DNA of 64,000 nucleotides, taken from assembly GCA_024291935.2 (NCBI GenBank), contig CM044309.1, positions 5,456,001 through 5,520,000 on the forward strand, written 5' to 3'. Both the position numbers and the translations under genes were made by a program. Below are positions 24,290 through 35,110 of this stretch, one piece after another (position 1 is the stretch's first letter; every line of letters begins with the position of its first letter). Origin of the DNA: Okapia johnstoni (lineage: Eukaryota; Chordata; Mammalia; Artiodactyla; Giraffidae). Under the pieces are notes generated by a model. It made no database searches. It saw only the letters and a program-made list of their open reading frames with translations, and was not told the DNA's origin.

Positions 24290-24727
24290 CGGGGAATGCG
24301 GGGTGTCTGTCTACGGGGAATGTGGGGTGTCTGTCTACGGGGAATGTGGGTGTCTGTCTAGGCGGAATGCGGGGTGTCTTGTCTACGGGGAATGCGGGGT
24401 GTCTGTCTAGGGGGAGTGCGGGTGTCTGTCTAGGGGGAGTGCGGGTGTCTGTCTAGGGGGAATGCAGGGTGTCTGTCCACGGGGAATGCGGGGTGTCTGT
24501 CCACGGGGAATGCGGGGTGTCTGTCTACGGGGAGTGCGGGGTGTCTGTCTAGGGGGAATGCGGGTGTCTGTCTAGGGGGAATGCGGGTGTCTGTCTAGGG
24601 GGAATGCGGGGTGTCTGTCTACGGGGAATGTGGGTGTCTGTCTACGGGGAATGCGGGGTGTCTGTCTATGGGGAATGCGGGGTGTCTGTCTACGGGGAAT
24701 GCGGGTGTCTGTCTATGGGGAGATGGG
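24290..24727 (+). repeat. GC-rich minisatellite, 18 units of 23-25 bp plus a partial unit
   Basis: The unit is 'cggggaatgcgggg' followed by 'tgtctgtcta'. I count ten 24-bp, seven 23-bp (one G fewer) and one 25-bp unit, from 24290 to 24715, then a 12-base partial unit. Variation is at the first base (C, G or T), AAT versus AGT, GCG versus GTG, and TCTA versus TCCA. Units 6-11 and 12-17 share one order of unit types. Paired G4 runs separated by 5 and about 11 bases give strong G-quadruplex potential on this strand. The 23-bp units break any reading frame, so it is not a coding repeat. Confidence 0.97.
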
Positions 24728-24929
24728 TCAGTGAGGTGAAGCTGATGGAATCACAGATGAAAAAGCACGTGGAACATAGTGGGACCAGACCTAACAGTGT
24801 TGTGAATAGTATTGAATGAACTATCGACTGATTCCTCAGTCAGTGATAGTCATTAAAAATATAATCTTGAGAGCACATGATCTGAGTATGAAAAAAAAAT
24901 TATTTTTCAGCTGTATTAAATAGTCTCAA

Positions 24930-24930
<1 letters not shown>

Positions 24931-24977
<47 letters not shown>
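24931..24977 (+). repeat. (TG)n microsatellite, about 23 units
   Basis: Uninterrupted TG dinucleotides; first interruption is 'tatg' at the right end. A pure array of this length is usually length-polymorphic. Confidence 0.98.
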
Positions 24978-24981
<4 letters not shown>

Positions 24982-25235
24982 AGAGATGGGGTGGGAGAAC
25001 ATGGAAAATAATTAAATGACATTATTGCATATTCCTAACCAGAGATATTAAATTCAGTTCTGGCAGTGGGATGGAAAGAAGAGGTTAAATATAATCAGCA
25101 TATAGAAATTGACAGGACATAGTGACTAATTGAAGTTATGTTTGGATTTGTCAGGGATTAAGAATAAATTTGAGAAAAAAAAATAAAAGTGACATAATTT
25201 ATGAAAAGTTGGAAGAATGAAGACTGAAAGCAGTT

Positions 25236-25959
25236 ATTGAATTTGATAATTGCAGAACCTTCTTTCTATGAAGATCTGTTTATAAAACAGTCATGGGGTG
25301 AGAGAATATTGCAAAATTTGAAAATAAGTGAAGGGTTAGAAAATGGATTTGGAGTTGTAATTTACTCTTGCTTTTTCCCAAAGATTTTTTTTTCCTTCTA
25401 TTTAAAAATATTTTTATAATATTAGACTTTGATAGTATTGAAAATGTCACTTGTTCATACAAATGTCTTTTATTAATAGTGCATAGATATTTGCTAACAT
25501 AGCTAACAAATTCCTCAGATTGGATATTCAGATATAGTCTGCATACACCTTTTTCATTTTTAGTCGCATGATTCTTCTGGTATACCCTTTCAAAGAATGT
25601 AAATGGACTGAGAATGTGCAAGACGGGGCATGTTTTAAAAGATAGCTTCGGAAGATTATTTCCTTTCCCTCATTCTCTAATATATCCTCTGGAGAATGTT
25701 AATTTGTTGTGAATGACTGTCCTGTGTTGGAGTTAATAACCTTCTAAGATGGCAATGCAGTGTTTACCAACATCTGCTGAAGATGAGGGAGTGATTAAAA
25801 CTATATTAATTCAACAGAATACATCAGTTTTCACTATTCTACTGAATTAACAGCTGAGGTACCATCAAAGTAACAATTATAGTTATATGCAATTGATGTA
25901 AAATGTCTGTAACAGGATTCTTAATTTTTTTATCTTAAAAATCAATTTTTTATTTAAAA
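25236..25959. other. Unassigned AT-rich stretch
   Basis: A 113-codon minus-strand frame (25280-25621) lies here without recognisable domain or context; probably chance. No repeats recognised. Confidence 0.5.
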
Positions 25960-26090
25960 CATATTTCAGTTTTGTTGAGGAATCATTGAAAAACATATAT
26001 ATATATTTAAAGTATCCAATGTAATGATTTAATATACATATACACTATGGAATGTTTACCACTTTTCAATATCCTATGTTGTTATTATAT
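25960..26090 (-). mobile_element. Old L1 3' end fragment
   Basis: 'tttcagttttgttgaggaat' through 'atgtaatgatttaatatac' to 'gaatgtttaccac' follows the antisense L1M 3' end. Short and diverged. Confidence 0.6.
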
Positions 26091-26129
26091 ACAGTATTGA
26101 TTTAATTCTTCCATCTAACAATTGCAGGT

Positions 26130-26275
26130 AGATATATTGATTTAACTTTCCTAAAGAAAAACTAAGACACAGAGAAATTTTATGCAGGAGCAAAAACATA
26201 ATAAGATGAATAGTCAGGGTAGGGGTTTAGGTCTATTGATGCTGCCTCTAACTCCACTCAGTCTCCTATCCTAGA
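26130..26275 (-). mobile_element. MIR SINE, diverged
   Basis: 'actaagacacagagaaattt' and 'gtcagggtaggggtttaggt' then 'ctaactccactc' parallel antisense MIR ('actgaggc.cagagag..', '..gattcgaacccaggt', 'actccaaagc'). Confidence 0.55.
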
Positions 26276-26418
26276 GAAATAATTTGGTTTTTATCTATTA
26301 CCAACAATCGGGAAGTTCTTGCATGTACATTTTAAATCTAGAGAAATCTCACAAGTTTTAGAATTAGTGTGTGATCAATTTATAACTGCAAATTGAATTT
26401 TAATATATATATGTGTAT

Positions 26419-26646
26419 ATAAGCTTCCCAGGTGGCAGTAGTGGTAAAGAACCCACCTGCCAATGCAGGAGACATGAAAGACGTGGATTTGATTCCTGGG
26501 TCAGGAAGACCCCCTGGAGGAGGGCATGGCAACCAACTCCAGTATTCTTGCCTGGAGGATTCCATGGACAGAATTAGCCTGGTGGGCTACAGTCTATAGG
26601 GCTGCACAGAGTTGAACATGACTGAAGCAACCTAGCATGCACACAC
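26419..26646 (+). mobile_element. Bov-tA SINE
   Basis: Full-length order from 'gcttcccaggtggcagtagt' through 'gatttgattcctgggtcagg' and the 'ccagtattcttgcctgg' middle to 'gagttgaacatgactgaagc'. A 10-base repeat 'atatgtgtat' (26409-26418, 26647-26656) may be its TSD, though in low-complexity sequence. Confidence 0.94.
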
Positions 26647-26656
26647 ATATGTGTAT

Positions 26657-27048
26657 TATATGTATATAATAAAACTCCCCTCCCTCCCACACACTTTGTT
26701 GGCCACCTACTTTGCTATGAGATGCATTTTTGTTCACTAACATATAAGACAGGAACCTTGGACTCACCTCTGTTTCTCTTCCCTCCCTCATTCATGCCTG
26801 CCATTTTGAGTTTATCATGGAGCCTTCAGCTTTTACCTCCGAAATATCTGTGACAGGGCCTAAGGATTATTAATATGTGAATAAACACAGTATTTCCACC
26901 TCTGACTTCTAGGATAAATATATATTATTTCCTTTGTGAACTCTTGGCAAGTCCTTTTCTGTAAAGAATTTGGTAAAAGGGCCGGTTCTTATGAGAAATA
27001 CATTAAAGGGGGCTTCCCATTTGTGGGGAACTTGACTTGTTGAGATGA
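26657..27048. other. Unassigned stretch
   Basis: No repeat or exon recognised. Confidence 0.5.
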
Positions 27049-27457
27049 GTTCAGTTCAGTTCAGTCACTCAGTCGTGTCTGTCTCTTTGTGACCCCATGG
27101 ACCATAGCATGCCAGGCCTCCCTTTCCATCACCAACTCCCGGAGTTTACTCAAACTCATGTCCATTGAATCGGTGATGCCATCCAACCATCTCATCCTCT
27201 GTTGTCCCCTTCTCCAGCCTTCAATCTTTCCCAGCATCAGGGTCTTTTCAGACGAGTCAGTTCTTCACATCAGGTGGCCAAGTACTGGAGTTTCAGCTTC
27301 AACATCAGTCCTTCCAATGAACACCCAGGACTGATCTCCTTTAGGATGGACTGGTTGGATCTCCTTGTAGTCCAAGGGACTCTCAAGAGTCTTCTCCAAC
27401 ACCACAGCTCAAAAACATCAATTCTTTGGGGCTCAGCTTTCTTTACAGTCCAACTCT
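27049..27457 (-). mobile_element. BovB LINE, 3' 410 bases
   Basis: Starts with 'gttcagttcagttcagtcac', ends at 'ctttacagtccaactctt' inside the ORF2 C-terminus. 5'-truncated copy of moderate age. Open frames on the plus strand (27089-27468) are antisense shadows. Confidence 0.95.
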
Positions 27458-27667
27458 TAATTTTCTGACCCCCTGTGAGCAGTAAAAGGCAGATGAGATT
27501 GAAAGCCTGATGACTTCTTCTGGCTGGGAGACAGTGTGTAATCGCCTGGCGTTGTGCAGTGCTTTGGGAGTTGGCAGAAAGAAGTGAGTGGGACTGCTCT
27601 ATGGCTGGGAGAGAGTGTCATGCTGACAGGAAAAGCTGACTGCAGTGAGCAGAAAAGAGAGTACATT

Positions 27668-28577
27668 CATTTCTCCAGAGGAACAGAAATTAAGATGTGT
27701 GTAAATAGCGACAAAGATTTATTTTAAGGGACTGTCTCATGTGATTGTGGTGCTGGCAAGGCAAATGCCTCCCGGGAAGACTAGAGACCTGGGGAGACTT
27801 GATATTGTGGCTCGAGTCCCAGGGCAGCCGGAGGTAGAACTCCTTCTGAAAGGGGGTTCTCAGTCTTTCTCCTTCATGCTGTCAATAGATTGGATGAGGC
27901 CTAATCATGTTACGAAGCGTAATCTGTTTTATTCAAAGTCTACTGATTTATAGGGCTTCCCAGGTAGCTCAGTTGGTAAAGAATCTGCCTGCAAGGCAGG
28001 AGACCCTTGTTTGATTCCTGGGTTGGGAAGATCTGCTGGAGAAGGGATAGGCTACTCACTATTCTTGGGCTTCCCCTGGTGGCTCAGCTGGTAAAGAATC
28101 CACCTGCAATGTGGGAGAGCTGTTCGATTCCTGGGTTGGGAAGATCCCCTGGAGAAGGGAACAGCTACCCACTCCAGTATTCTGGTCTGGAGAATTCCAT
28201 GGACTGTATTGTCCATGGAGTCGCCAAGAGTTGGACACGACTGAGCGACTTTGGGCTTCCCTAGTAGCTCAGATGGTAAATCATCTGCCTGCAATGCAGG
28301 AGACCCAGTTTCAGGAAGATCCCCTGGAGAAGGAAATGGCAACCCACTCCAATATTCTTGCCTGGAGAATTTCATGGACAGAGGAGCCTGGCAGGCTACA
28401 GTCCATGGGGTTGCAAAGAGTCGGACATGACTGAGTGACTAACGCACTGATTTAAAAGTTAATCTTCTGAACATAAATAAAGCATATCTTCACAGCAACA
28501 TCTAAATTGCTGTTTGCCCAAACAACTGGGTACCATAGCTTAGCCAATGGATACATAAGATGAATTATCATAGAGAT
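27668..28577 (-). mobile_element. Ancient mammalian interspersed repeat, split by the Bov-tA trimer
   Basis: The left part (27668-27950: 'tctccagaggaacagaaatt', 'gactgtctcatgtgattgtg', 'gattggatgaggcctaatca', 'caaagtctactgattta') and the right part (28446-28577: 'actgatttaaaagttaatct', 'aactgggtaccatagcttag') join exactly in a common mammalian repeat consensus. I believe it is an L1M-type 3' end, but an LTR family is not excluded. Confidence 0.65.
27951..28445 (+). mobile_element. Three-unit Bov-tA array in one insertion
   Basis: Three head-to-tail Bov-tA units: 27951 to about 28066 (3' truncated after 'ctactcactattctt'), about 28067-28253 and 28254-28445, each starting 'gggcttccc'. One 9-base TSD, 'actgattta', bounds the whole array (27942-27950 and 28446-28454), and no TSD separates the units. 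Unit 3 lacks some bases around the B-box ('cccagtttcaggaag'). Frames across the array are SINE-derived, not genes. Confidence 0.93.
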
Positions 28578-28709
28578 TTTTCAAGGATATTTTTGTGAGA
28601 ATTAGTGTGTAAAGTCATCAAATCAGTCCTCAAATCATGAAAGGCAGTGAAGAGCACCTTGATTTTCAAAGTTTTGATTACTGTTTAATGCAATCCTAGG
28701 CCGAGGGGC

Positions 28710-29400
28710 ATCAGCTTCACTTAAACAACATATTTATTACATCCACCTCTTTTCACCCCATTGCTGTCATGCTTCTGTTCGGAGGGTTGCTTCTTGCCTG
28801 AAGGATTGTAACGTGATTACCCATTTAGTCTCCCTGGTCCTCCTCTGCAATCGTTTTTCTGAGTTTCGTCTATGAAGTTTATGTGACTTCTACAAAAAAT
28901 GAGATTCCAGTGTTTCCCCCTTAGTCTGAAGAGCTTAGTACTTAGCACTGACTGTAAACTTCCTGAATACGTTTCCATCTTCAGCTTATATCGTTTCCCC
29001 TCCAGTCTGGGCTTTAAGTGTTCTAGGTCTGTTCCGTTCCGGCCTTCTTCACTCTAACACTTGCACAGTAATTCACTTTTTAAAAAATTTTCCCAGTGAA
29101 CTCTCTCTCTCCTCTCAGCCACAAATATTCTTCTACTGCATTTACGATAAGAAACCACTTCCATGTCTTCAGTTCTCAATTGGCATGCCATTTGATCACA
29201 GGAATCTATCCTAACTCCAAGAACAAGGCTGATTCCTCTTTAAATGCTTCCAAAAAGCCCTATAATAATTTGTTTAAAAATCTCTATCACTTTCTAGTCA
29301 TATTAGCACATACTAGGGATGGAATAACTAGTGAATTCGTGGCTGGATCCACTTTAGAACACACTTCTACACAGTATATTTCATAATGTTCTGTTTTTCT
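28710..29400 (+). mobile_element. L2 LINE, diverged
   Basis: Follows the sense L2 3' region in order: 'acccatttagtctccctggt', 'cttagcactgactgtaaact', a 'ttccggccttcttcactc' part, then 'ttctcaattggcatgcc'. Identity is low, ends are uncertain. Confidence 0.5.
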
Positions 29401-30856
29401 GAAAGTGGCATCTATAACAAGCTCTCCTTCTTACCTCCCCCTTTAATAACAGTGGAAACATTCATCTTGTGGATCATGCAGGTCCACTGATGACTGTGCT
29501 AGGAATTTGGATAAGCAGGATGTTAACGGCTTCGGCTTCCCAGAATAAGATGCTATGGATTCATTTTTTAGCTTTTCTTCTCTCTCTTTTATAAGGCGCA
29601 GCTTTAATTAAAAGAGCTGGAGGTTATTTCAGGTAGGAAGGGCCTAAGCTTTGGGAATATTAAGCATAAGCTCTTAGGTGAAGCTCTTCTCAGATCTGAG
29701 AGCAAATGCTTCCTTTTCCTGTTACTTTCCCTGATGTTTCTTCTCCAGTGCTTTTTAAAATTTAAATTAGTTTTTTTTATTAAATTTTTGCTAGTTAGGC
29801 TTACTTTCTTAGAGTGGCTAGAAAAACCATCAAAGAGAAAGAAATGTCATATTTATGCATTTGTTTCATAATGAGAATGCTAATTTCTTAAATGTTCAAG
29901 TTATGTCTAGCCCCCTGAGATGTTAGATGACCTAGTCTCATTGTTATGACTCTTTATTGTTTGATCCTATAAACCTTGTACACACAGAGACTGCAGATCC
30001 CTAAGGCTTTAATCCAGAGGTCAGTTTATCAGGAAATTTTGCCTAGGGCTGTTCTGTTAAACCCACAAAAATGATTTGTGCCTTGTGGATAAGTATCTAG
30101 AGCCTACTCAAACATCATATTCACAGAAGCAGAGCCTCTCACCTAACCTGTGAAAGCGTCGGATTAAATGAAGGTTAATTACATTTCCTACTGTTTTGTT
30201 TTTACAAAGTGAAAAATGCAAAACAAAAATACCTAGAAGCTTCAAATTAGAATTAACATTTCTCTTTCTTTTGGAGGCTAAGAGGTTATTTATGTTGGCT
30301 TTGGATTCCTGGAAAACCTAGTGCTTGCTTAAGATCATACTCCTGATGACCTATATTAAACACAGTAAACTCATTTAGAAGACAAGCCTGTACTATTTTG
30401 GATAGCTTCCGTTTGAATATCATCTTTCTTTCTTATTTTTCTTTACTCTAACTGTATTAGATGGCTTTCCTCTGTGCTATATATAACAGTCAATAAATAG
30501 GTTTTATTTTTAATTTGTGATTTTGAATCATAAATACTAGATACGTTTATATCCTCTAACTAAATTGCCTGTTGATAAGTGCTAATCTTATTGTCTTTTT
30601 AACTTGGCCTGTGTCAACCACTAAAATTATTACATTCTGAGCAAATGAGTGAATGAATGGCTATGTATTTGCTTTGTCTTTGAAACGTCCCTTCTTTTTT
30701 TGTGTTATTGAATGCACCTTCAGAGGACGTTAGGTAACAGGTATTAAACAATTCTTTTTCTGCTCCTAGACTCACCCTATGCTCTGAGATAGTCAGTCCT
30801 TTCGGGTGTTTTTAAATACCACAAAAAGGAACTGTTTTGTGGGGAGTCAAACAGGG
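29401..30856. other. Unassigned stretch
   Basis: About 1.45 kb with no recognised mobile element or exon. Nothing specific seen. Confidence 0.5.
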
Positions 30857-31213
30857 GCTGTATTAGTCACTCAGGCTGCCATAGCAAAGACTATATAGAC
30901 TAGATGGCTTAAGCAGCAGAAACGTATTCTGACAGTTGTGGAGGCTGGGAAGTCCAAAATTGAAGTGCTGGCCAATTGGATTGTTAATGAGAGGCCTCTT
31001 CCTTGCTTGCAGATGGCCATCTTCTTCCTGTGTTCTCATATGGCAGGGGGGTGGGGGGACCTGATGTCTCTTCTTATAAGGACGCTCATCCATCAAATCC
31101 GAGCCTCACTCTATGACCTCATTTAACCCTAATCACTAACTCCAAATACAAGTCACATGGGAGTTAGGGTTCAGTGTATGGATTTTTGGAGCACACAGTT
31201 CTGTCCATTGCAG
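30857..31213 (-). mobile_element. MaLR LTR (MLT1/MSTD type), solo
   Basis: Antisense match over nearly the full LTR: 'tattagtcactcaggctgcc', 'gacagttgtggaggctggga', 'ttgcttgcagatggccatct', 'cttcttataaggacgctcat', 'gacctcatttaaccctaatc', 'aactccaaatacaagtcaca'. No internal MaLR sequence follows on either side, so it is a solo LTR. It is an ancient non-autonomous ERV-L relative. Confidence 0.93.
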
Positions 31214-31999
31214 GGGCATTTGGTAATTTTTAATGTAAAGGTCTCTTTTTAATGCTGAAAATTATGACTAAATCAGAAAAGTCAGAGAGAAGTCAGCAGA
31301 GCTACAAACGTGCAACAGATCACTTTCCTTCCACAAGTTTCCTGCTCTCTAGATGGAAAGAGAATGGGAAAATCATGCGTCTTACTTCCAGCACAATCAG
31401 TTAGACTCTGAATTACAGATCACAGGCCAGAAAGTGGAGGCAATGTGGTGGAAGAGTCCACGGAGCAGACCAGGATGAGGGAGCTCCGTATCTTTTGATT
31501 CTATCTTTTCCCCTTATTCTTCCCTTTATAAACCTTTAGTTTACAAGGCTGTGCACAGTGCTAATAATATATTACAAGGAAATTTGAGTGAAAGCAAATG
31601 TAAGTGTCAAAGAGCAGTGCTTGAAGCACTGGATGAAGTAGAAATTAATGTAAGAGAAGGAAGGGGAAGATCAAGGTATACCAGGAAGCAGGCTTAGCTC
31701 CCTTAATCACATGTCTTTCATTTGACGTTATTCTTTCCAGAGTACTTCCTGAGCATCAACAGTTCACTTTTAGTGAGGGAAAAAGTTTATAGGCTACGTT
31801 GAACTTTTCAGGGATAAAGGAAAGTGTTATGTTTTCTTTTATTTTGTTATGCAATGAACCTGGGGTGTATGAACTTCATTTTGCTTTTCCATTTCCATTC
31901 TGATGTTGATATCATGTAAATTTTTATCTTAATTCTATACTTCTATTGCTTAAACAGGCTTTTGACTTTTTAGTTGGACCTAAAAATGAGTGAGGAGAA
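31214..31999. other. Unassigned stretch
   Basis: No recognised repeat or exon. Confidence 0.5.
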
Positions 32000-32135
32000 A
32001 ATATTTTTCATAATTTGCAAAGGAAGAAACTGAGGTTCACAGTTTTACACAACGTGTGAGATCACAGGCCTCCCACATGACAAAGCTGACTCAAACCCGA
32101 GAGTGCCTGACCCCAAAGATGGCAGCTTTTCATAT
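32000..32135 (-). mobile_element. MIR SINE
   Basis: 'aggaagaaactgaggttcac', 'gtgtgagatcacaggcc', 'actcaaacccgagagtgcct' and 'gaccccaaagatgg' follow antisense MIR. Confidence 0.8.
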
Positions 32136-32811
32136 AAAACACTTCCATATGTACCAGGAAAAGCATTTATATTTCTTCATTTGACAAGCATAGGTCCTGT
32201 CTCTAGAGACCATTAAAAATAATTATAGTCTTCATAGTGGGGCAGGAAAGCAGTGTTCTGCTTTGATGTATGAGAAGAATAACATTTTAACTATGGTTTT
32301 CAACTTTATTCTTCATTAGTTTACATCATGTTGAGCTTTTTGTGAAGAGTTTTAGTGCCATAGGTGTCACTACAAATTTGATTAGACTAACTGGAAGTTG
32401 ATTATGCTTTGCCACAAACTTTCCTCCCTGTTGGCTCAGGTGCTTTTTAGTTTACTGCAATGATCAGCAACTAGAGAGATTTGCACTCTTGACACCTTAG
32501 CAGGTAAATTAACTTCACGGTCTGTCAAATTCCACTAGAGTCATCATAATTTTGACCGTGTTGTGACACACAAAGCTTGTAAAGTATTCTAAGTGGCTTG
32601 AATATTGATGATACATAAATATGTGTGTCTAAAGATGAATACAACATAGTTATGCCATCCTTTGCATATTACTATAGTGAGAAAACTCATTTCATCAATG
32701 AAAAATTCCCAGGGATGATCAATAAGTTATACTGAAAACAAAGGTATAACACATTCTGATAAATTGTTATTTTAACACTCATAAGAAAATTATATAACTG
32801 ATGAATATGCC
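32136..32811. other. Unassigned stretch
   Basis: No recognised repeat or exon. Confidence 0.5.
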
Positions 32812-32900
32812 ATGTGGAAAGAATACGGTGTTAGAGAGACTTGGGTTCAGCACTAGTTTATGCACACCGTGGTTTTATAGCCATGAGCAAGCCTTGGTTT

Positions 32901-33130
32901 GCTGTACTGCACTAGGTTGCTTCAGCTGTGTTTGACCCTTTGTGACACTATGAACCATAGCCCGCTATACTCCTCTGCCCATGGGATTCTCCAGGCAAGA
33001 ATACAGGAGTGGGTAGCCTGAGCCCCTCTCCAGGGGATCCCTCCTACCCAAGGTTCAAACCCGAGTCTCTTATGTCTAACCTGCATTGACAGACGAGTTC
33101 TTTACCACTAACGCCACCTGAGGAAGCTCC
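32901..33130 (-). mobile_element. Bov-tA SINE in MIR
   Basis: Antisense order: 3' tail ('aggttgcttcagctgtgttt'), middle ('gggattctccaggcaagaat'), tRNA-like head ('acccaaggttcaaacccgag', then 'ttctttaccactaacgccac'). Flanked by 12-base repeats at 32889-32900 and 33131-33142 with one mismatch. Confidence 0.93.
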
Positions 33131-33142
33131 AAGCCTTAGTTT

Positions 33143-33271
33143 GAAGTGAAAGTGAAGTCGCTCAGTCGTGTCCGACTCTTTCTGACCCCGTGGACTGTAG
33201 CCTACCAGGCTCCTCCGTCCGTGGGAGTCTCCAGGCAAGAGTGCTGGAGTGGGGTGCCATTTCCTCCTCCA
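33143..33271 (-). mobile_element. Bov-A SINE monomer adjoining Bov-tA
   Basis: 'gaagtgaaagtgaagtcgct' to 'tggggtgccatttcctcctc'. Flanked by the perfect 12-base repeat 'aagccttagttt' at 33131-33142 and 33272-33283, which is also the TSD of the neighbouring Bov-tA. Confidence 0.93.
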
Positions 33272-33360
33272 AAGCCTTAGTTTACTCATTTCTAAAAACT
33301 TCAGGTTAACAATTACAATACCTTTTAAGCTTCATTTTTGACAAATTCTGTATTTGACCA

Positions 33361-33573
33361 TGGGCTTCCTTGGTGGCTCAGATGGTAAAGAATCTGCCTG
33401 CAATGCTGGAGACTTGGGTTCAGTCCCTGGATTGGGATGATCCCCTGGAGGAGGGCGTGGCAACCCACTGCACTGTTCTTGCCTGGAGAGTCCCAGGGAC
33501 AGAGGATCCTGGTGGGCCACAATCCATGGGGTTGCAAAGAGTCAGACACGACTGGGGCAACTAAGCCCAGCCA
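33361..33573 (+). mobile_element. Bov-tA SINE
   Basis: Full-length: 'gggcttccttggtggctcag', 'gttcagtccctggattggga', 'ttgcctggagagtcccaggg', 'gagtcagacacgactggggc'. An 11-base TSD with one mismatch, 'gtatttgacca' and 'gtatttcacca', lies at 33350-33360 and 33574-33584. Confidence 0.95.
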
Positions 33574-33584
33574 GTATTTCACCA

Positions 33585-33924
33585 ACTATTAGGAATAAAA
33601 TAGTTCACAGAAGAGAGGTGATCTTGCCATGAACAACTTAATAGTTTTAAGCTTCAATTGAATAAACAAATACAGTGAATGACAGGTATTCTGAGAACAA
33701 GAGAAAACTAATCCAGACTGGAGTAAGATGGTTCTAAAACAGTAAGAGGAAACTTTCTGAAAAATGAAACTGAAAACATGACTGGACATTATCCACGTGG
33801 GGAGAAAGATCACTTCAGAGACATGGAGCTTTCTGGAGGTACATAGAAATAATATTATGCCCAAGAGTATAAAACATATTAGGATTTTGGACTATTTTGA
33901 AAGGTCAGAGAGAAATCAGATAGG
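33585..33924. other. Unassigned stretch
   Basis: No recognised repeat or exon; a 91-codon minus frame has no domain. Confidence 0.45.
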
Positions 33925-35110
33925 ATTTGCTTCATTCACTTAGTTATTCATTCAACAACTATTCAATACCAAACTTGTGTAAGGCACTATTCTGGGTCCT
34001 AAGAACATAACAGTAAACAAACAGTAAAAATTATTAACCTCATACTTACATTACAGTGGGAGAAGACAACCTAAATATAATAAATAAATGGATTATATAT
34101 GAAGCAAGAATATCAATGCTGCTGGGGGAAAGCAAATTTAAAATATAAGGCAAAGTTAAGGGCCTCCATTTTCTGAAAAAATAATCCATAATGGCAGCCA
34201 TGTACTAAGCAGATGGAAAGAAGGTGACTCACTCGAACAGGGCCCAGACCATGAAGGACTCTTTGGGTATCGTGAAGACTTCGGCTTTTACTATAAATGA
34301 AGTACAAATTCTTGAACAGAGAAATACTATTTCCATTTTATATTTAAAAAAATAATCTTTGGCAGAGACATAATAGTATCTGTTTTATATTTTAAAGGAC
34401 TAACTTAGCTACTGACTTGATAAAAGTAGTGGGATAGCAAGGGAAGAAGTTGAAAGTGAATCAGGAGGCAGTGGCAAAGTCAGACTCAGCCACAGTAACC
34501 GAGGTAGATTTAACCAATTTCAGAGGCAGTTAGTAGACACGCTCTTGAATATGTTTTGATGGTTGAGCATCTAATGTTCTCTGATATTTTGAATGTGAAA
34601 CTGAGAAAATAGAATATCTAAGGAAGATCTTTCACATGGAGATGGTAAGCGGGTAGTTAACTATGGATATCTGGAATTCAGGGAGAATAGCTATACATTT
34701 GGTCATTTTGTAAAGCCACTAGACTGGATGACATCACCAAGGAAATGTTTGTAGACATAAAATGGAAGTTGCAAAATCGACTCATAATATACTTTTAAAG
34801 TTAAGAGGTCTGGAAAAAGATGAAGAACCAGGAAAACAATTTAAGAAGAAAATGTCAATTAGTTAGGAGGAAAACAGAAAAAAATATGTTTTCCTGGAAG
34901 GCAAGTAATGAAAGTGGTTCCAGGAGGAGGACACGTAAAATTCTGCTGAAAGTTTGGGTTAAGTTGAAGACTGAGAGTTAGCCATTAGCTCTAATAATGT
35001 GGGGCTATTGGTGATGCTAACAAAAGCAGTTTCTGTAGAGTTGAAGCTATGGCTTTTGGTACTGGAGAAGCTTTGTCATTATTACCAATATGCAGATAAC
35101 AATAATACTA
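33925..35110 (-). mobile_element. L2 LINE, about 1.2 kb
   Basis: The best-preserved L2 of the window, in antisense: 'ttattcattcaacaactatt' and 'gtaaggcactattctgggtc' at the 3' end, 'gggcccagaccatgaaggac' with 'gaagacttcggcttttac' in the middle, and 'gactggatgacatcaccaag', 'ttaagaggtctggaaaaaga' and 'acaaaagcagtttctgtaga' towards the 5' side. No frame survives. It predates the mammalian orders. Confidence 0.85.

Larger units (their letters stand above)
24110..25235 (-). mobile_element. L2 LINE, patchy
   Basis: Segments at about 24110-24240 ('ttcatggaggagatttagg..gagtgaggttttaaaaaggc') and 25050-25200 ('ggcagtgggatggaaagaag', 'gacaggacatagtgactaat') follow the antisense L2 order. Between them sit a minisatellite and a TG microsatellite, so the L2 seems to have been the substrate in which both grew. 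Low identity. Confidence 0.5.
32812..33325 (+). mobile_element. MIR SINE split by two later SINEs
   Basis: The left half (32812-32900: 'gtggaaagaatacggtgtta', 'gacttgggttcagcac', 'catgagcaagccttggttt') and the right half (33272-33325: 'aagccttagtttactcattt', 'ctaaaaacttcaggttaaca') join in the MIR consensus. The split point holds a Bov-tA and a Bov-A. Confidence 0.85.

Noticed and set aside
24238..24819. Repetitive open frames over the minisatellite, suggesting a repeat protein
   Set aside because: Units of 23 and 25 bp among the 24-bp ones shift the frame repeatedly, and no flanking coding sequence exists.
27951..28445. tRNA genes suggested by A/B-box-like motifs
   Set aside because: These are the tRNA-derived heads of Bov-tA SINEs. 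The surrounding bodies match Bov-tA, and no complete cloverleaf is kept.
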